From positions 1 to 64,000 of the forward strand of contig NZ_CP015622.1 of the NCBI RefSeq assembly GCF_001643015.1: a stretch of 64,000 bases of DNA, read 5' to 3'. The translations under genes were made by a program, and so were the position numbers. Below the pieces are notes generated by a model that saw nothing but the letters and a program-made list of their open reading frames with translations, ran no database searches and was not told the DNA's origin. Below are positions 37,613 through 46,822 of the stretch, in pieces. The number at the start of each line of letters is the position of its first letter. Position 1 is the stretch's first letter. Source of the stretch: Corynebacterium crudilactis (GTDB lineage Bacteria; Actinomycetota; Actinomycetes; Mycobacteriales; Mycobacteriaceae).

Positions 37613-39363
37613 GCAGGCTCTGCTTTCACAGTAGATGCCTCTTGAGATAGTTTCGTAATGTCGCGACCCATTCGGTAGCCAAACACAAGGGCTGGTCCGA
37701 TGTGCGAGCCATAGCCTGGATAGCCACCACCGAATACCGAGACTGCAGAGGCACCGACAGAGTAGAGACCGCGAATTGGTTCTCCTGCTGTATCAATGAC
37801 CGCTGAGTGATCATCAACATCGATGCCAGCGAAGGATCCAAGATCGCCCATCTGAATCTTTACTGCATAGTAAGGAGCCTTTTCAAGGGTTGCGAGGTTG
37901 GGGTTTGGCTTATGGTCGGGATCGCCGCGGAAGTGGTTGTAAGCGGTGGAACCTCGACCAAAGTCATCATCAACTCCCTTTTCCGCAAAGGCATTGAAGC
38001 GGTTAACGGTGGCTTCAAGAGTTGCGGGGTCTGCTCCAATTTTGGTGGCTAGATCACGGAGGGTATTGGCTTTGTGGAGGAATCCGATGTCATGGAAGTA
38101 CTTGCGGGGGATGGGCCACGGTTTTGCGTAGCCAATTCCGTAGGTATGCATGCAGGCTTCGTCGGCGATGATCCATGCGTAGGTATCGTCATGGTTTTTG
38201 TCGTGCTCGAGAAGCTGACGTCCAAAATCGTGGTAACTGAGAGCTTCATTTCCGAATCGTTTTCCTGTGCGGTCGACGGTAATCATGCCGGGTAGGCCGA
38301 TTTGTCGAAGGTGCGGGAAGAGTCGCTGGCGGCCGTCGCGAAGCTGTTTGAATGCGGTAATCGGTGCCCAGGAACCTGGTGCGAAGAGGTCATCGTTGAT
38401 GTGGCCTCCTGCTTGTATCGCCATTTCGGCGCTTGATCCATCATGGCCAACTGTTGGGGTGATGTGGTTGGTGCCGTGGGAATCGTGGGGGAAGTATTGA
38501 CTGCGTAGGGAAGTGTTTCCGGTAAATCCTCCACCTGCCAGCACAACACCCATCCGGGCTTTTACCTTTCCGGAGTGAACGCCACCAAGGACTGCGCCGG
38601 AAACTGAACCGTCAGATTCCTGAATGAGGGACTCGACAGGTGTGGAGGTCCAGATCTGAACTCCAGCGTCGAGTGCTGATTTCACCATGCGGGTGATTAA
38701 TGCTGAACCATTGGTTCGTTTGAGCGGCTGACCGTGAATTGCTGCATCAAACCAGGTGCGGGTGAGTTTTGCTGCAACATAAAGGAAAGACTTGATGGAA
38801 CGGTTCGCGTGCAGGACCTGGTTGAGGTCTGCACCAACTTGAGGCATGTAACCGAAGACGGTGTAACTGCTCAAATAGGGCTGTAGTTCTCTACGTCGAT
38901 CACCGAGCATGCGTGCATTGGCATCATCGGGAAGGATCGCTCGGCCACTTAGACGAGCACCAGGAAGATCCATTTGGTAGTCGGGCGCTTTTTCTGGGTA
39001 GACGAAGTTTACTTCAGTGTTGTTCTCAAAGAAGCTGATGGCTTCCGGAACCGTATCAAGGAAGGCATTGACACCCGCTTCGTTGTAATGCTCTGGTGCG
39101 AGTGCCTTGAGGTAGGTTTCTACTTCTTCACGGCTATCTCCTGATGCGGAAGCACCTTTCGGGTTTCCAGGAACCCATGCCCAACCAGCGGAAATTGCTG
39201 TGGTGCCACCGAAGTACTTTTCTTTTTCAGCGACAATGACATCAAGTCCCTGATGAGCTGCAGCAAGTGCGGTGGCAAGGCCTGATGCTCCTGATCCGAT
39301 GACAAGGACATCGCAGGTTCGGTCGGTGGTGATCGTCTTGATGGAGGTAGAGGACTTACTCAA
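37609..39363 (-). CDS. FAD-dependent KstD-like desaturase 1
   Basis: The protein has 584 residues. The N-terminal dinucleotide fold is VLVIGSGASGLATALAAA (about 20-37) and is followed by EKEKYFGGTTAISAGWAWVPG. The C-terminal flavin contact is GGYPGYGSHIGPALVFGYRMGR. This is the 3-ketosteroid delta-1-dehydrogenase / fumarate-reductase flavoprotein superfamily, which introduces C=C bonds next to a ketone. The operon context (second desaturase, SDR, acid transporter) suggests a small cyclic keto acid rather than a steroid, but this is inference. It is the most downstream gene of the leftward operon that begins at 42736; the gap to the transporter gene is 33 bp. Confidence 0.7.
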   Translation of the reverse strand: MSKSSTSIKTITTDRTCDVLVIGSGASGLATALAAAHQGLDVIVAEKEKYFGGTTAISAGWAWVPGNPKGASASGDSREEVETYLKALAPEHYNEAGVNAFLDTVPEAISFFENNTEVNFVYPEKAPDYQMDLPGARLSGRAILPDDANARMLGDRRRELQPYLSSYTVFGYMPQVGADLNQVLHANRSIKSFLYVAAKLTRTWFDAAIHGQPLKRTNGSALITRMVKSALDAGVQIWTSTPVESLIQESDGSVSGAVLGGVHSGKVKARMGVVLAGGGFTGNTSLRSQYFPHDSHGTNHITPTVGHDGSSAEMAIQAGGHINDDLFAPGSWAPITAFKQLRDGRQRLFPHLRQIGLPGMITVDRTGKRFGNEALSYHDFGRQLLEHDKNHDDTYAWIIADEACMHTYGIGYAKPWPIPRKYFHDIGFLHKANTLRDLATKIGADPATLEATVNRFNAFAEKGVDDDFGRGSTAYNHFRGDPDHKPNPNLATLEKAPYYAVKIQMGDLGSFAGIDVDDHSAVIDTAGEPIRGLYSVGASAVSVFGGGYPGYGSHIGPALVFGYRMGRDITKLSQEASTVKAEPA

Positions 39364-39396
39364 GGGAATGCTTCTCTCTTTGTGGTGAGTTTCTGT

Positions 39397-40779
39397 TTAC
39401 AAGCTGGGAGCAGGTTCTTTGGTTTGGGACATTGCAGGCTGATCTGCTTGCTGTGTTGGCCATGCGCCTGTTGCCTTCAAATAAGGCTCACCGAGCCGTT
39501 TGATATCGGTGAATGCGGTTTCACGTGCAGAGAGCACTGCGCCGATTGCCAGCAAAGAGCAACCTGCACCGAATACGGCGACTGGAATCCAGCCGTAGGT
39601 GCCGTCGTTAAGCAACATGCCGCCGATCATGGGGCCGAAACCTGCGACGACCAGGCCGAGCTGATTGCCCATGGCCATGCCGGTGTAGCGCACTGGCGCT
39701 GCGAAGAGTTCAGCAAAGAAGCTGGTCCAGACGCCATTGAATCCGGAGTAAAGGATGGTCATGAACAGGAAGCTCGCGCCGAAGACGAGCAGGATGTTTC
39801 CGGTACCAAGAGCCAAGAAGTAGACGAAGATGGTGAATCCACAGCCGATCATGGCAGTCAGCATGAGTGGCTTGCGGCCGATGCGGTCAGAGAGTCGTCC
39901 GGCTAGCGGCATCATCACCATAGATAGACCGATGGCGATGGCGTTTACTGCGAGGATGGAGGAACGTTCGAAGCCACCGTGGCTGGTTGCGTAGGACAAT
40001 CCGAAAACCGTGAAGATGGTCTGCATGACTGAGAAGATGGACATCAGTAGCACTCGCAAAACATCGCCACCCTGGTACTTCAAAACTCGACCAGCAGGGA
40101 GTTTCTTCTCTTCCTCTGCTTCAGCAACTTCATCTTCAAAGACTGGAGTTTCATCAAGCCTCGTTCGGACCCAGAAGGCAATGATGAGGACTACGACTGA
40201 AAGCAGGAAGGGGATTCGCCAGCCCCAGCTCATCATTTGTGCTTCAGGGAGAGCAGCAACAGGGATGAAAACCAAGGTCGACAACACCATTCCGGATGCG
40301 TAACCGGTCATCACGAAGGAGTTGAAGAAACCACGTCGACCTTCCGGCGAGTGTTCCAAGGTAAGAGATGATGCGCCGGCTGCTTCGGCACCTGCTGAGA
40401 AACCTTGAGCTAGACGGGCGATGACGAGGAGAGCAGTGGCCCAAATACCGATCTGCGAATATGTGGGCAGCAAACCGATGGATAGTGAAGCGATACCCAT
40501 GATGAGCAAGGTGACAAGGAGGACATTCTTTCGGCCCAAGCGGTCACCGAAGTGTCCCATGACGAGACCACCTAAAGGACGAGCGATATAAGCAACACCG
40601 AATGTTGCAAAAGCCGCGATAGTAGCGATCGCAGGGTTTCCATCCGGGAAGAAGAGCTTAGGGAAGACGAGTGCTGCTGCAGTGCCGTAGATAAAGAAGT
40701 CGTAATACTCAAGTGTAGAGCCAAGAAATGATGCCAGGGCGGCTTTCTTGGGACTGCGTCTTGCTTCAAGAGTTGTCAT
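39397..40779 (-). CDS. MFS transporter, metabolite:H+ symporter (MHS) family
   Basis: The protein has 460 residues and twelve transmembrane helices. STLEYYDFFIYGTAAALVF near the start and GHFGDRLGRKNVLL near 77-90 are hallmarks of MHS transporters, which import carboxylic acids such as shikimate, 4-hydroxybenzoate-like compounds, proline-betaine or alpha-ketoglutarate. The second half repeats the RxGRK loop as DRIGRKPLML near 293. It overlaps the upstream Dabb gene by four bases, so it probably imports the substrate of the cluster. Confidence 0.82.
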   Translation of the reverse strand: MTTLEARRSPKKAALASFLGSTLEYYDFFIYGTAAALVFPKLFFPDGNPAIATIAAFATFGVAYIARPLGGLVMGHFGDRLGRKNVLLVTLLIMGIASLSIGLLPTYSQIGIWATALLVIARLAQGFSAGAEAAGASSLTLEHSPEGRRGFFNSFVMTGYASGMVLSTLVFIPVAALPEAQMMSWGWRIPFLLSVVVLIIAFWVRTRLDETPVFEDEVAEAEEEKKLPAGRVLKYQGGDVLRVLLMSIFSVMQTIFTVFGLSYATSHGGFERSSILAVNAIAIGLSMVMMPLAGRLSDRIGRKPLMLTAMIGCGFTIFVYFLALGTGNILLVFGASFLFMTILYSGFNGVWTSFFAELFAAPVRYTGMAMGNQLGLVVAGFGPMIGGMLLNDGTYGWIPVAVFGAGCSLLAIGAVLSARETAFTDIKRLGEPYLKATGAWPTQQADQPAMSQTKEPAPSL

Positions 40780-41090
40780 GATAAATGTTCCTGTCCTTGA
40801 GGAATTTCAAAATCGACATACGCGAGTTCAGCTGCATTTGGAAGTGAATACGGTTTGATGGCCTCATGAGCGGGATGGGTGTTGTACTCGGCGATATCTT
40901 CAACTGAAATGAAATCAGCGATGATGACGTGATCCCATGATTTTTCAGTTTTTAAGATGTCTTGACCATGAGAAAGGTGAATCAGCCCAGGGATTGCGCC
41001 CTGCATTTTTTCAAGTCCGTCAACCCATTTGGCACGGATCTCGTCTGTAAAAGTGTCTTTCCAGCGGATCATGAGAATATGGCGGATCAT
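40776..41090 (-). CDS. Dabb-domain (stress-responsive A/B barrel) protein
   Basis: The protein has 104 residues. The N-terminus MIRHILMIRWKD and the HLSHGQDILKTEKSWDHVIIADF and HPAHEAI stretches give the dimeric alpha/beta-barrel (Dabb) pattern. Related proteins include olivetolic acid cyclase-type and uncharacterised catabolic proteins. A cyclase, isomerase or substrate-binding role is possible. It overlaps its neighbours on both sides by four bases, so it is an integral operon member. Confidence 0.75.
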   Translation of the reverse strand: MIRHILMIRWKDTFTDEIRAKWVDGLEKMQGAIPGLIHLSHGQDILKTEKSWDHVIIADFISVEDIAEYNTHPAHEAIKPYSLPNAAELAYVDFEIPQGQEHLS

Positions 41091-42736
41091 GATGCTGCCA
41101 CCTCAGCAGACGCTAGGTTATCGGCCACGATGGTACGACCGGCTTGATAAGCCATAGTCATGAGAGGGCCAAGGGTTGCTCCTGCTCCGGGGTAACCAGA
41201 AGCATAAGGAGATTCAGTGGCATTGCCAGCAGCAAATAGGCCGGGGATGGGATTGCCATCCACATCGATGACCTGGGCGTTTCCGTCAGTAGCGATGCCA
41301 CCGCAGGTACCGAATGCGCCGTTTACTACTTCCATTGCGTAGAAAGGACCTTGTTGTAGTGGGCCAAGTGATGGGTTTGGCCAAGGGCAATCAGCATCGC
41401 CCCAGTAGCGGTCGTATTCGGAATCGCCACGACCGAAATCTTCATCCACACCCTTGATCGCCATGTCATTGAATCGCTCAACAGTTGCAGTGAGGTTTGT
41501 TGCCGGAACGTTGAGTTTGGTGGCGAGCTCTTCCAATGTTGCTGCTTCGGTGAGGTAATCAGGAGTTGGTTGGCCTGATCGGTGATCGAGAATTCCATAA
41601 CGGTCAAGGTAGGACTGATCGAAAATCACGTGAGCAGGGGTGTTCAGCGTTTGGTTGTTTGGTGAATCCCATGACTGCAGGCAGCGGGCGAGATCGTTGT
41701 AGTTTTGAGCCTCATTGGCAAAACGCTGGCCATGCCTATTGATCATGATGGAACCAGGGCCCTGGCGTTCAAAGCGAAGGAGCGATCCGATGGGTTCACC
41801 ATCACGCATACCACCAGTAATTGACATCGGAGCCCACCATGCCTCGCGGGTTCCACGGGTGGCAGCACCAATGCGCTGCGCCATCCTCAGACCATCACCG
41901 GTATTCGTTGGTGGGGAACACATTGTGTACAAGCGAGTAGATAATAAGGAATCTGCAAGCTGGTGATCCCATTCAAATCCACCGGATGCAATCATGACTG
42001 AGCCAGCAGAAATGGTGTGTCCCTCTTCTAGCCCAACGCCTCCGACTCGCTGCGTATCGCCAAGCAACTTAGTGACGCGCGCATCTACAGCGAAGGTGAC
42101 ATTGAGGCGAACACACGCGGCAATCAACATGGACACCAGTGCGTGGCCCTTGGCTGCGAAACCATCTTCCACACGTTGATTAAGCTCATTCCATGGAAAT
42201 TTGGTGAATGCTCCCCAGGTTTCATATTCCTGCATTGTGTATGGGTGCCGGCCATCAGTACGTACATAATCAGCCAATTCACCAAGAGCCTCGCGGAAAT
42301 TAAAAAGCTGAGGCTCGATGGTTCGTCCGCCTTGGACCGCGCCGGGCAGATCTTGGCGATAGTCAGGGAAGTTGTCTAGGAAGAGGAACTTCACGCCCAA
42401 CTCATCTTCGATAAATTCCAACATGTCTGAGCCGTGAAGGAGGGCAGCGTCGAGAAGCTCTGCACGCCCGCGCCCCCTGGCAACCGCTTCAACGTACTCG
42501 CGACCTGCTTGCTTGGAATCTGCAAATCCTGCTTCGCGAGCGTAGTGGTTGTCAACTACCCACAGCATTCCGCCGGAGACAGCTGAGGTACCACCGAGAA
42601 GTTCAGCTTTTTCCAATACGAGGACAGAGAGCCCAGCGTGGGCTGCGGTGGCAGCGGCGGTGAGTCCGCCGGCACCGGAGCCGACAACGATGAGGTCATA
42701 GTGGTTGTCTATGAGCTCGGCATTCAGGATCTTCAT
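41087..42736 (-). CDS. FAD-dependent KstD-like desaturase 2
   Basis: The first gene of the leftward operon encodes 549 residues. The FAD fold is LIVVGSGAGGLTAAATAA (about 16-33), then EKAELLGGTSAVSGGMLW. The C-terminal flavin loop is SGYPGAGATLGPLMTMAYQAGR. It is clearly a paralogue of the 584-residue protein downstream, but distant, so the two probably catalyse successive desaturations. ATG 42736 is chosen because AGGAG lies 9 bases upstream; a TTG one codon earlier is the alternative. The promoter region carries the IclR-type palindrome shared with the divergent SDR gene. Confidence 0.7.
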   Translation of the reverse strand: MKILNAELIDNHYDLIVVGSGAGGLTAAATAAHAGLSVLVLEKAELLGGTSAVSGGMLWVVDNHYAREAGFADSKQAGREYVEAVARGRGRAELLDAALLHGSDMLEFIEDELGVKFLFLDNFPDYRQDLPGAVQGGRTIEPQLFNFREALGELADYVRTDGRHPYTMQEYETWGAFTKFPWNELNQRVEDGFAAKGHALVSMLIAACVRLNVTFAVDARVTKLLGDTQRVGGVGLEEGHTISAGSVMIASGGFEWDHQLADSLLSTRLYTMCSPPTNTGDGLRMAQRIGAATRGTREAWWAPMSITGGMRDGEPIGSLLRFERQGPGSIMINRHGQRFANEAQNYNDLARCLQSWDSPNNQTLNTPAHVIFDQSYLDRYGILDHRSGQPTPDYLTEAATLEELATKLNVPATNLTATVERFNDMAIKGVDEDFGRGDSEYDRYWGDADCPWPNPSLGPLQQGPFYAMEVVNGAFGTCGGIATDGNAQVIDVDGNPIPGLFAAGNATESPYASGYPGAGATLGPLMTMAYQAGRTIVADNLASAEVAAS

Positions 42737-42822
42737 CAAAATTACTCCTAGTCACTTCGATCACGTTCAATTTCTTGAGTGATTTAGATCATGAATGGAA
42801 TCGTCAAGGTGTTAAATAGCCA

Positions 42823-42859
42823 AACCATTCAATGGAACGAGGTGTTCCGTTGAATGGTT
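42823..42859. promoter_or_regulatory. IclR-type operator palindrome
   Basis: AACCATTCAATGGAAC (42823-42838) and GTTCCGTTGAATGGTT (42844-42859) are inverted repeats with 15 of 16 matches and a 5-base spacer. The GGAAC-N5-GTTCC core resembles known IclR-family operators. It lies between the divergent desaturase operon and the SDR gene. Confidence 0.75.
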
Positions 42860-42901
42860 TAGGGGCATTCGTTGGATTGCGCACTTGGTAATTTGTGGCG
42901 C

Positions 42902-43660
42902 ATGACACATTTACGAAAGCAAGTTGAAGGAAAAGTAGCCATCATTACTGGTGGAGCTTCAGGTATGGGAGCTTCACATGCACGAGTATTGGCAGCGTAC
43001 GGGGCGAAAGTAGTAATTGCCGATGTCAATGAAACTCAAGGCAAAGCACTAGCAGCTGAAATCGGCGAAGAAAATGCTCTGTATCTACCCCTTGATGTCA
43101 CAAGACTTAACAATTGGGAACAGGTAATTGAGCAAACTCTGGAACAGTTCGGCAAGCTCGATGTCCTAGTAAACAATGCTGGCATTTTTACTTCAGGAAG
43201 TGTTGAAGAAGCTACCGTTGAAGATTGGGATAGAACCATAGCCATCGACCTCAACGGAGTTTTCTACGGAATGAAAGCGGCTATTCCGGCCCTAAAAGAA
43301 AGCAAATCCGGCTCGATAATCAACATTTCATCGATCGCTGGTATTACCGGATTCAAGAACCGAGCAGCCTATTCTGCAGCAAAATGGGGTGTGCAAGGGC
43401 TTACCAAAACCTCCGCCATGGATTTGGGAAAATATAACATTCGAGTTAATTCAATCCATCCCGGCAGCGTTGAAACCCCATTGACCGCAGGACTTAATCG
43501 GGGACTCGGTCAAATCCCATTTGGTCGAGCTGCTCAGGTGGAAGAAATTTCCAGCTTAGTGTTGTACCTTGCATCAGATGAATCTGCGTTCATAAACGGT
43601 AGTGCGATTGTGATCGACGGAGGAGAAACCGCAGGTAATAACCTCCGTGATGATCAATGA
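42902..43660 (+). CDS. Short-chain dehydrogenase/reductase
   Basis: The protein has 252 residues. The cofactor motif is TGGASGMGASHA (TGxxxGxG) near 15, NNAG near 90, the catalytic Ser in INISSIAG near 142 and YSAAK near 155. It is closest to the 3-alpha(20-beta)-hydroxysteroid dehydrogenase/FabG-like group, which interconverts secondary alcohols and ketones with NAD(P). ATG 42902 is favoured because TAATTT (42889-42894) ends 7 bases upstream, a leaderless layout; a TTG ten codons earlier is the alternative. It is divergent from the desaturase operon across the IclR-type palindrome. Confidence 0.82.
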   Translation: MTHLRKQVEGKVAIITGGASGMGASHARVLAAYGAKVVIADVNETQGKALAAEIGEENALYLPLDVTRLNNWEQVIEQTLEQFGKLDVLVNNAGIFTSGSVEEATVEDWDRTIAIDLNGVFYGMKAAIPALKESKSGSIINISSIAGITGFKNRAAYSAAKWGVQGLTKTSAMDLGKYNIRVNSIHPGSVETPLTAGLNRGLGQIPFGRAAQVEEISSLVLYLASDESAFINGSAIVIDGGETAGNNLRDDQ

Positions 43661-43698
43661 GTGATGGTTGGTAGGAGAAGTTTGGCATACCTAGCACC

Positions 43699-44505
43699 TT
43701 AAAAATCGGAAGGTAATGGATTAGTCTCGCGAACAAACCCCAGGTCAGTATCTGGGGTTTTTCCTAATCGCCGACGAATAGCTCGAGCTGCAAACCTCAA
43801 CTGAGGAACTAGAACTTCCAAGTTTTCTTGACCAATCGGCACAATTGCAGTTAACGCAGCAATTGCATATTCGCCTTCGCCAAATACCGGAACTGAAATT
43901 CCCGTGGATTCAGGAATGATTGCACCCGTTGAAGCTACAACACCTTCATGTCGGGCGCGCAACAATTTATCCTTAAGATCCTGCATTTCCGTTAGCGTGG
44001 TGTCCGTGTATTTGGTTAGCCCTCGACTAAGCAGCAGGCGCCGACCATCTGGCGAACCAAATGCGTGCAAGATTAAGCCTGCAGAGGTGGCATGCGCAGG
44101 TAATCGACCGGCAACTGAAATGATATTAACTGTGTAATCATTCGGAGTCATTCTCTCGATGTACAAGACCTCATTACGGTCCAAAATTGCCAAAGACAAA
44201 TGGACTCGAAGTCCTGCAACCAGATCTTCCATCGGAGGAAGCGCAGCATCCCTCAGCGATTGAACTGGAGAGTTTCGGGAGGCAATTTCCCACAACCTAG
44301 TGCCGTGTTGCCATCCGCCATCGGTCATGCGGGTTACTAAATCTTCTGCCTCCAACTCCTTGAGCAACCGGTGAGTAGTGGTTACTGGGAGTGAGGCATA
44401 CTCTGCAATTTCCCGGACGCTCAATGGACGGTTGTACTTGGGAAACACAGATAAAAGGCGCACGACTCGAGCAATCATGGATTCGCCAGACGGGGAATTG
44501 GCCAT
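43699..44505 (-). CDS. IclR-family transcriptional regulator
   Basis: The protein has 268 residues. The winged helix (about 8-65) reads VREIAEYASLPVTTTHRLLKEL, and a GAF-like IclR effector domain follows (about 80-250). It presumably controls the flanking desaturase/transport operon and SDR gene through the 42823-42859 palindrome. ATG 44505 is selected because TATGAT (44518-44513, minus) is 7 bases upstream, as in ppiA; ATGs at 44514 and 44517 would overlap the -10. The gene is convergent with the SDR gene. Confidence 0.82.
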   Translation of the reverse strand: MANSPSGESMIARVVRLLSVFPKYNRPLSVREIAEYASLPVTTTHRLLKELEAEDLVTRMTDGGWQHGTRLWEIASRNSPVQSLRDAALPPMEDLVAGLRVHLSLAILDRNEVLYIERMTPNDYTVNIISVAGRLPAHATSAGLILHAFGSPDGRRLLLSRGLTKYTDTTLTEMQDLKDKLLRARHEGVVASTGAIIPESTGISVPVFGEGEYAIAALTAIVPIGQENLEVLVPQLRFAARAIRRRLGKTPDTDLGFVRETNPLPSDF

Positions 44506-44566
44506 AGCGACCATCATATTGCACCAGGTAGAGAGTTTTGGGTTTTCGTGGAGCTACCTCAAGATC

Positions 44567-45460
44567 TTAACCCTGGTTCCATGCTTGTAGTTTCTTTGGG
44601 TTCCACTGAATGAGCACTTCAGTGGCACGCCGATCGTCTTCAGTGGTGACCAGCTCAAGAATACCTCTGGTGGTATGTCCGCGAGTAAATGTAGCGACTT
44701 CACCTGATGGGCCTTGAGTGATGTCGAAGGACGTCGTGGCTTGGCGTTCCAAAACACCGATGATAAAACGCGCCACCTTTTCTGCTCCGTGGATGGGGTT
44801 GAGTGCTGCCCGAACGATGCCACCGCCATCGGATCGAAGAGTGACATCGGGGTGGAGGATATTTATCAGATCTGAAATATTGCCAGTGACTGCAGCTCGT
44901 TGGAATGCGACGAGGAGTTCGCTGCTTTCTGGTGCGGATGCTGAAGGTTTATTTGCCACCTTGGATCTAGCGGATGAGGCAAGCTGTCGCACAGCTCCGG
45001 GGGATCGGTCGAGAACTTCTGCGATGTCAGAAACTGGGTAGTTAAACACATCTTTTAGAACGAAAGCGACTCGTTCTGCCGGCGTCATATTTTCCATTAA
45101 CGCCAATAACGCCATGCTTAAAGATTCAGCTTCTAATGGATGTTCGGCAGGATCTTGATTCTCTGCGCCAGATTTTACGAAACGCGCCACCGGTACCGGT
45201 TCGGGCAACCATGGACCGACATAAAGTTCACGCCGCCTGGATGCACTTTTCAAAACATCAAGACAGATCCGACTCGTTGTCTTTGCAAACCACCCGACCG
45301 TATTAGTCACCTCGTTGCGTTGCTGCTCATTGAGGCGATACCACCGGATGAAAGATTCCTGCACTGCGTCTTCAGCATCGGCAAGAGTCCCCAGCATGCG
45401 AAACGCCAACCCCACCAGTCGATCGCGATCCTAACTCGGAACTGGCATCTGCGCACTCAT
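44567..45460 (-). pseudogene. ECF sigma factor (SigJ-like) gene with early stop
   Basis: From ATG 45460 the frame reads nine codons (MSAQMPVPS), then TAG at 45433-45431, then continues DRDRLVGLAFRMLGTLADAE. The stop therefore falls just before sigma region 2. The intact remainder (from GTG 45415, 282 codons) has region 2, region 4 (SDIAEVLDRSPGAVRQLASSAR) and a SnoaL-like C-terminal domain, the ECF41/SigJ architecture. Reinitiation at GTG 45415 would remove the first residues of region 2 and might or might not give an active factor. A single base change (for example GAG to TAG) would explain the lesion. Confidence 0.75.
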
Positions 45461-45552
45461 GATTTCACTATATCGCTGGCATGCTTTCGGAAATTTTTCT
45501 CACAAGACCTGACATGGGCCCGACCTCTGGATAGTAGACACAGAGGATTTAA

Positions 45553-46502
45553 TCAGGAAGCAGATTTCAGGATAACAGAACCGCGCTCCTCAAACACCGC
45601 AGGCGCGAGATATATACACCGGGAATGCCGGCGCACCGTGTTGTAACGGGTACACCAGCGGACAACGTCCCTCCGGCAGCGCAATTGATTCTCAAAGGTC
45701 TTGGCATCCTGGAGGACTTCCCGCTTCAGCGCAGCATTGAATGACTGAAGCAAGCGCGTTGTCGGTACTGGTGCCAATTGATCCCATCGACTGCCTGATC
45801 CCCAGGTCTTTACAGGTGCCCTGGAACGCATGAGAAATGTAAACACTTCCGTGATCTTCAGTGAAAAATCGCCCCCTTCAGGCTTCCACGCTGTCCCTTA
45901 GCCATCAGCAGCGCGTCCTGCACCAGGGAGGTACGCATGTGGTCCGCGATGGAAAAACCTACCACCCTGCGGGAATGGCAATCAATGACTGTGGCCAGGT
46001 ACATATTCGACCCATCCTGAATCGGCAGGTACGTAATATCCCCAACGTAGAGCTGGTTTGGCTTGTCAGCAGTGAACTTCCGGCCGACAAGGTCAGAAAA
46101 CACTGGTTTCTTCTGATCTGAGACGGTGGTGGTGACCTTGCGTTTCTTTGCGTAGCCAAATAATTTGAGTTCACGCATGACCCGAGCGACGCGCTTGTGG
46201 TTCACGGGGTCATGACCGGCATGGTCTTTGAGTTCAGCCGTAATCCGTTTCGCCCCATAGAAACCGCGTTCGGCGGCGAATACAGTCTTGACGCGGGCGC
46301 CGAGGATCGCGTCGGACATGAGGCGTTTCCTGCGGGCTGAACTGCTGTTTTTCCATTTATAGAACGAGGATCTGTTGAGTTTTAACACCTCGCACAACCG
46401 CTTAACCGAATGGTTCTTCTGGGCGTGATCAACGAACCGGAAGCGGATCACCAGTTCGTCTCTTGCCGGGAAAATATTTAGCGGCTTTCCGCAGGATGTC
46501 AC
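45553..46502 (-). pseudogene. IS3-family transposase OrfB, two frameshifts
   Basis: The rve/DDE integrase domain is recognisable: FYGAKRITAELKDH, then YVGDITYLPI with the first Asp. The frame stops after GAIFH (45858). Similarity then continues in a second frame (EDHGSVYISHAFQG to TDNALA, with the second Asp) and in a third from about 45752 (SFNAALKREVLQD, with the Glu). Each break looks like a single-base insertion. The element cannot make an active transposase from this copy. Confidence 0.85.
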
Positions 46503-46758
46503 GTTCTTCCCGGGGCCGGGCGTTTTCTCGTTCGAGTTGTCGAATCCGCTCGGCCTTGGTCACCGAGGCCGGGGAAGGTGAATCCTGAGAGCTGATCTTG
46601 GTGCGGGCACCGGACCCGTATTTTTTCAGCCAATTATGCAGGGTGGCACGGTTGATCCCAAGATCGGTGGCGATGGTCTGGAGTGAGGTGCCCGGGGAGT
46701 TCTCGTAGAGCGCGACGGCATCGCGTCTGAACTCTTCGGTGTAGGTCTTGCTTGGCAT
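46429..46758 (-). CDS. IS3-family transposase OrfA
   Basis: The protein has 109 residues. The helix-turn-helix segment FRRDAVALYENSPGTSLQTI...INRATLHNWLKKYG (about 10-47) is followed by a leucine-zipper-like coiled coil (ERIRQLERENARPREERDIL), the usual OrfA arrangement for DNA binding and dimerisation. It overlaps OrfB in a different frame, as expected for programmed frameshifting. It appears intact although OrfB is not. Confidence 0.85.
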   Translation of the reverse strand: MPSKTYTEEFRRDAVALYENSPGTSLQTIATDLGINRATLHNWLKKYGSGARTKISSQDSPSPASVTKAERIRQLERENARPREERDILRKAAKYFPGKRRTGDPLPVR

Positions 46759-46822
46759 GGTGTGGAGATTACCTTTCAGTCCCAGATTGCTGGGATGTTA
46801 GGTGTTTACCAAACGGGGGTCA

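Larger units (their letters stand above)
45522..46822 (-). mobile_element. IS3-family insertion sequence, decayed
   Basis: The element is about 1.3 kb. Imperfect terminal inverted repeats GACCTCTGGATAGTAGACAC (45522-45541) and TGACCCCCGTTTGGTAAACA (inward from 46822) match at 14 of 20 aligned positions. Reading leftward it holds OrfA and a frameshifted OrfB. No target-site duplication is seen: the flanks are GGGCC and GATCC. The right end interrupts an IS481-type reading frame whose other half is missing on the left side, so a deletion followed insertion. Confidence 0.75.
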
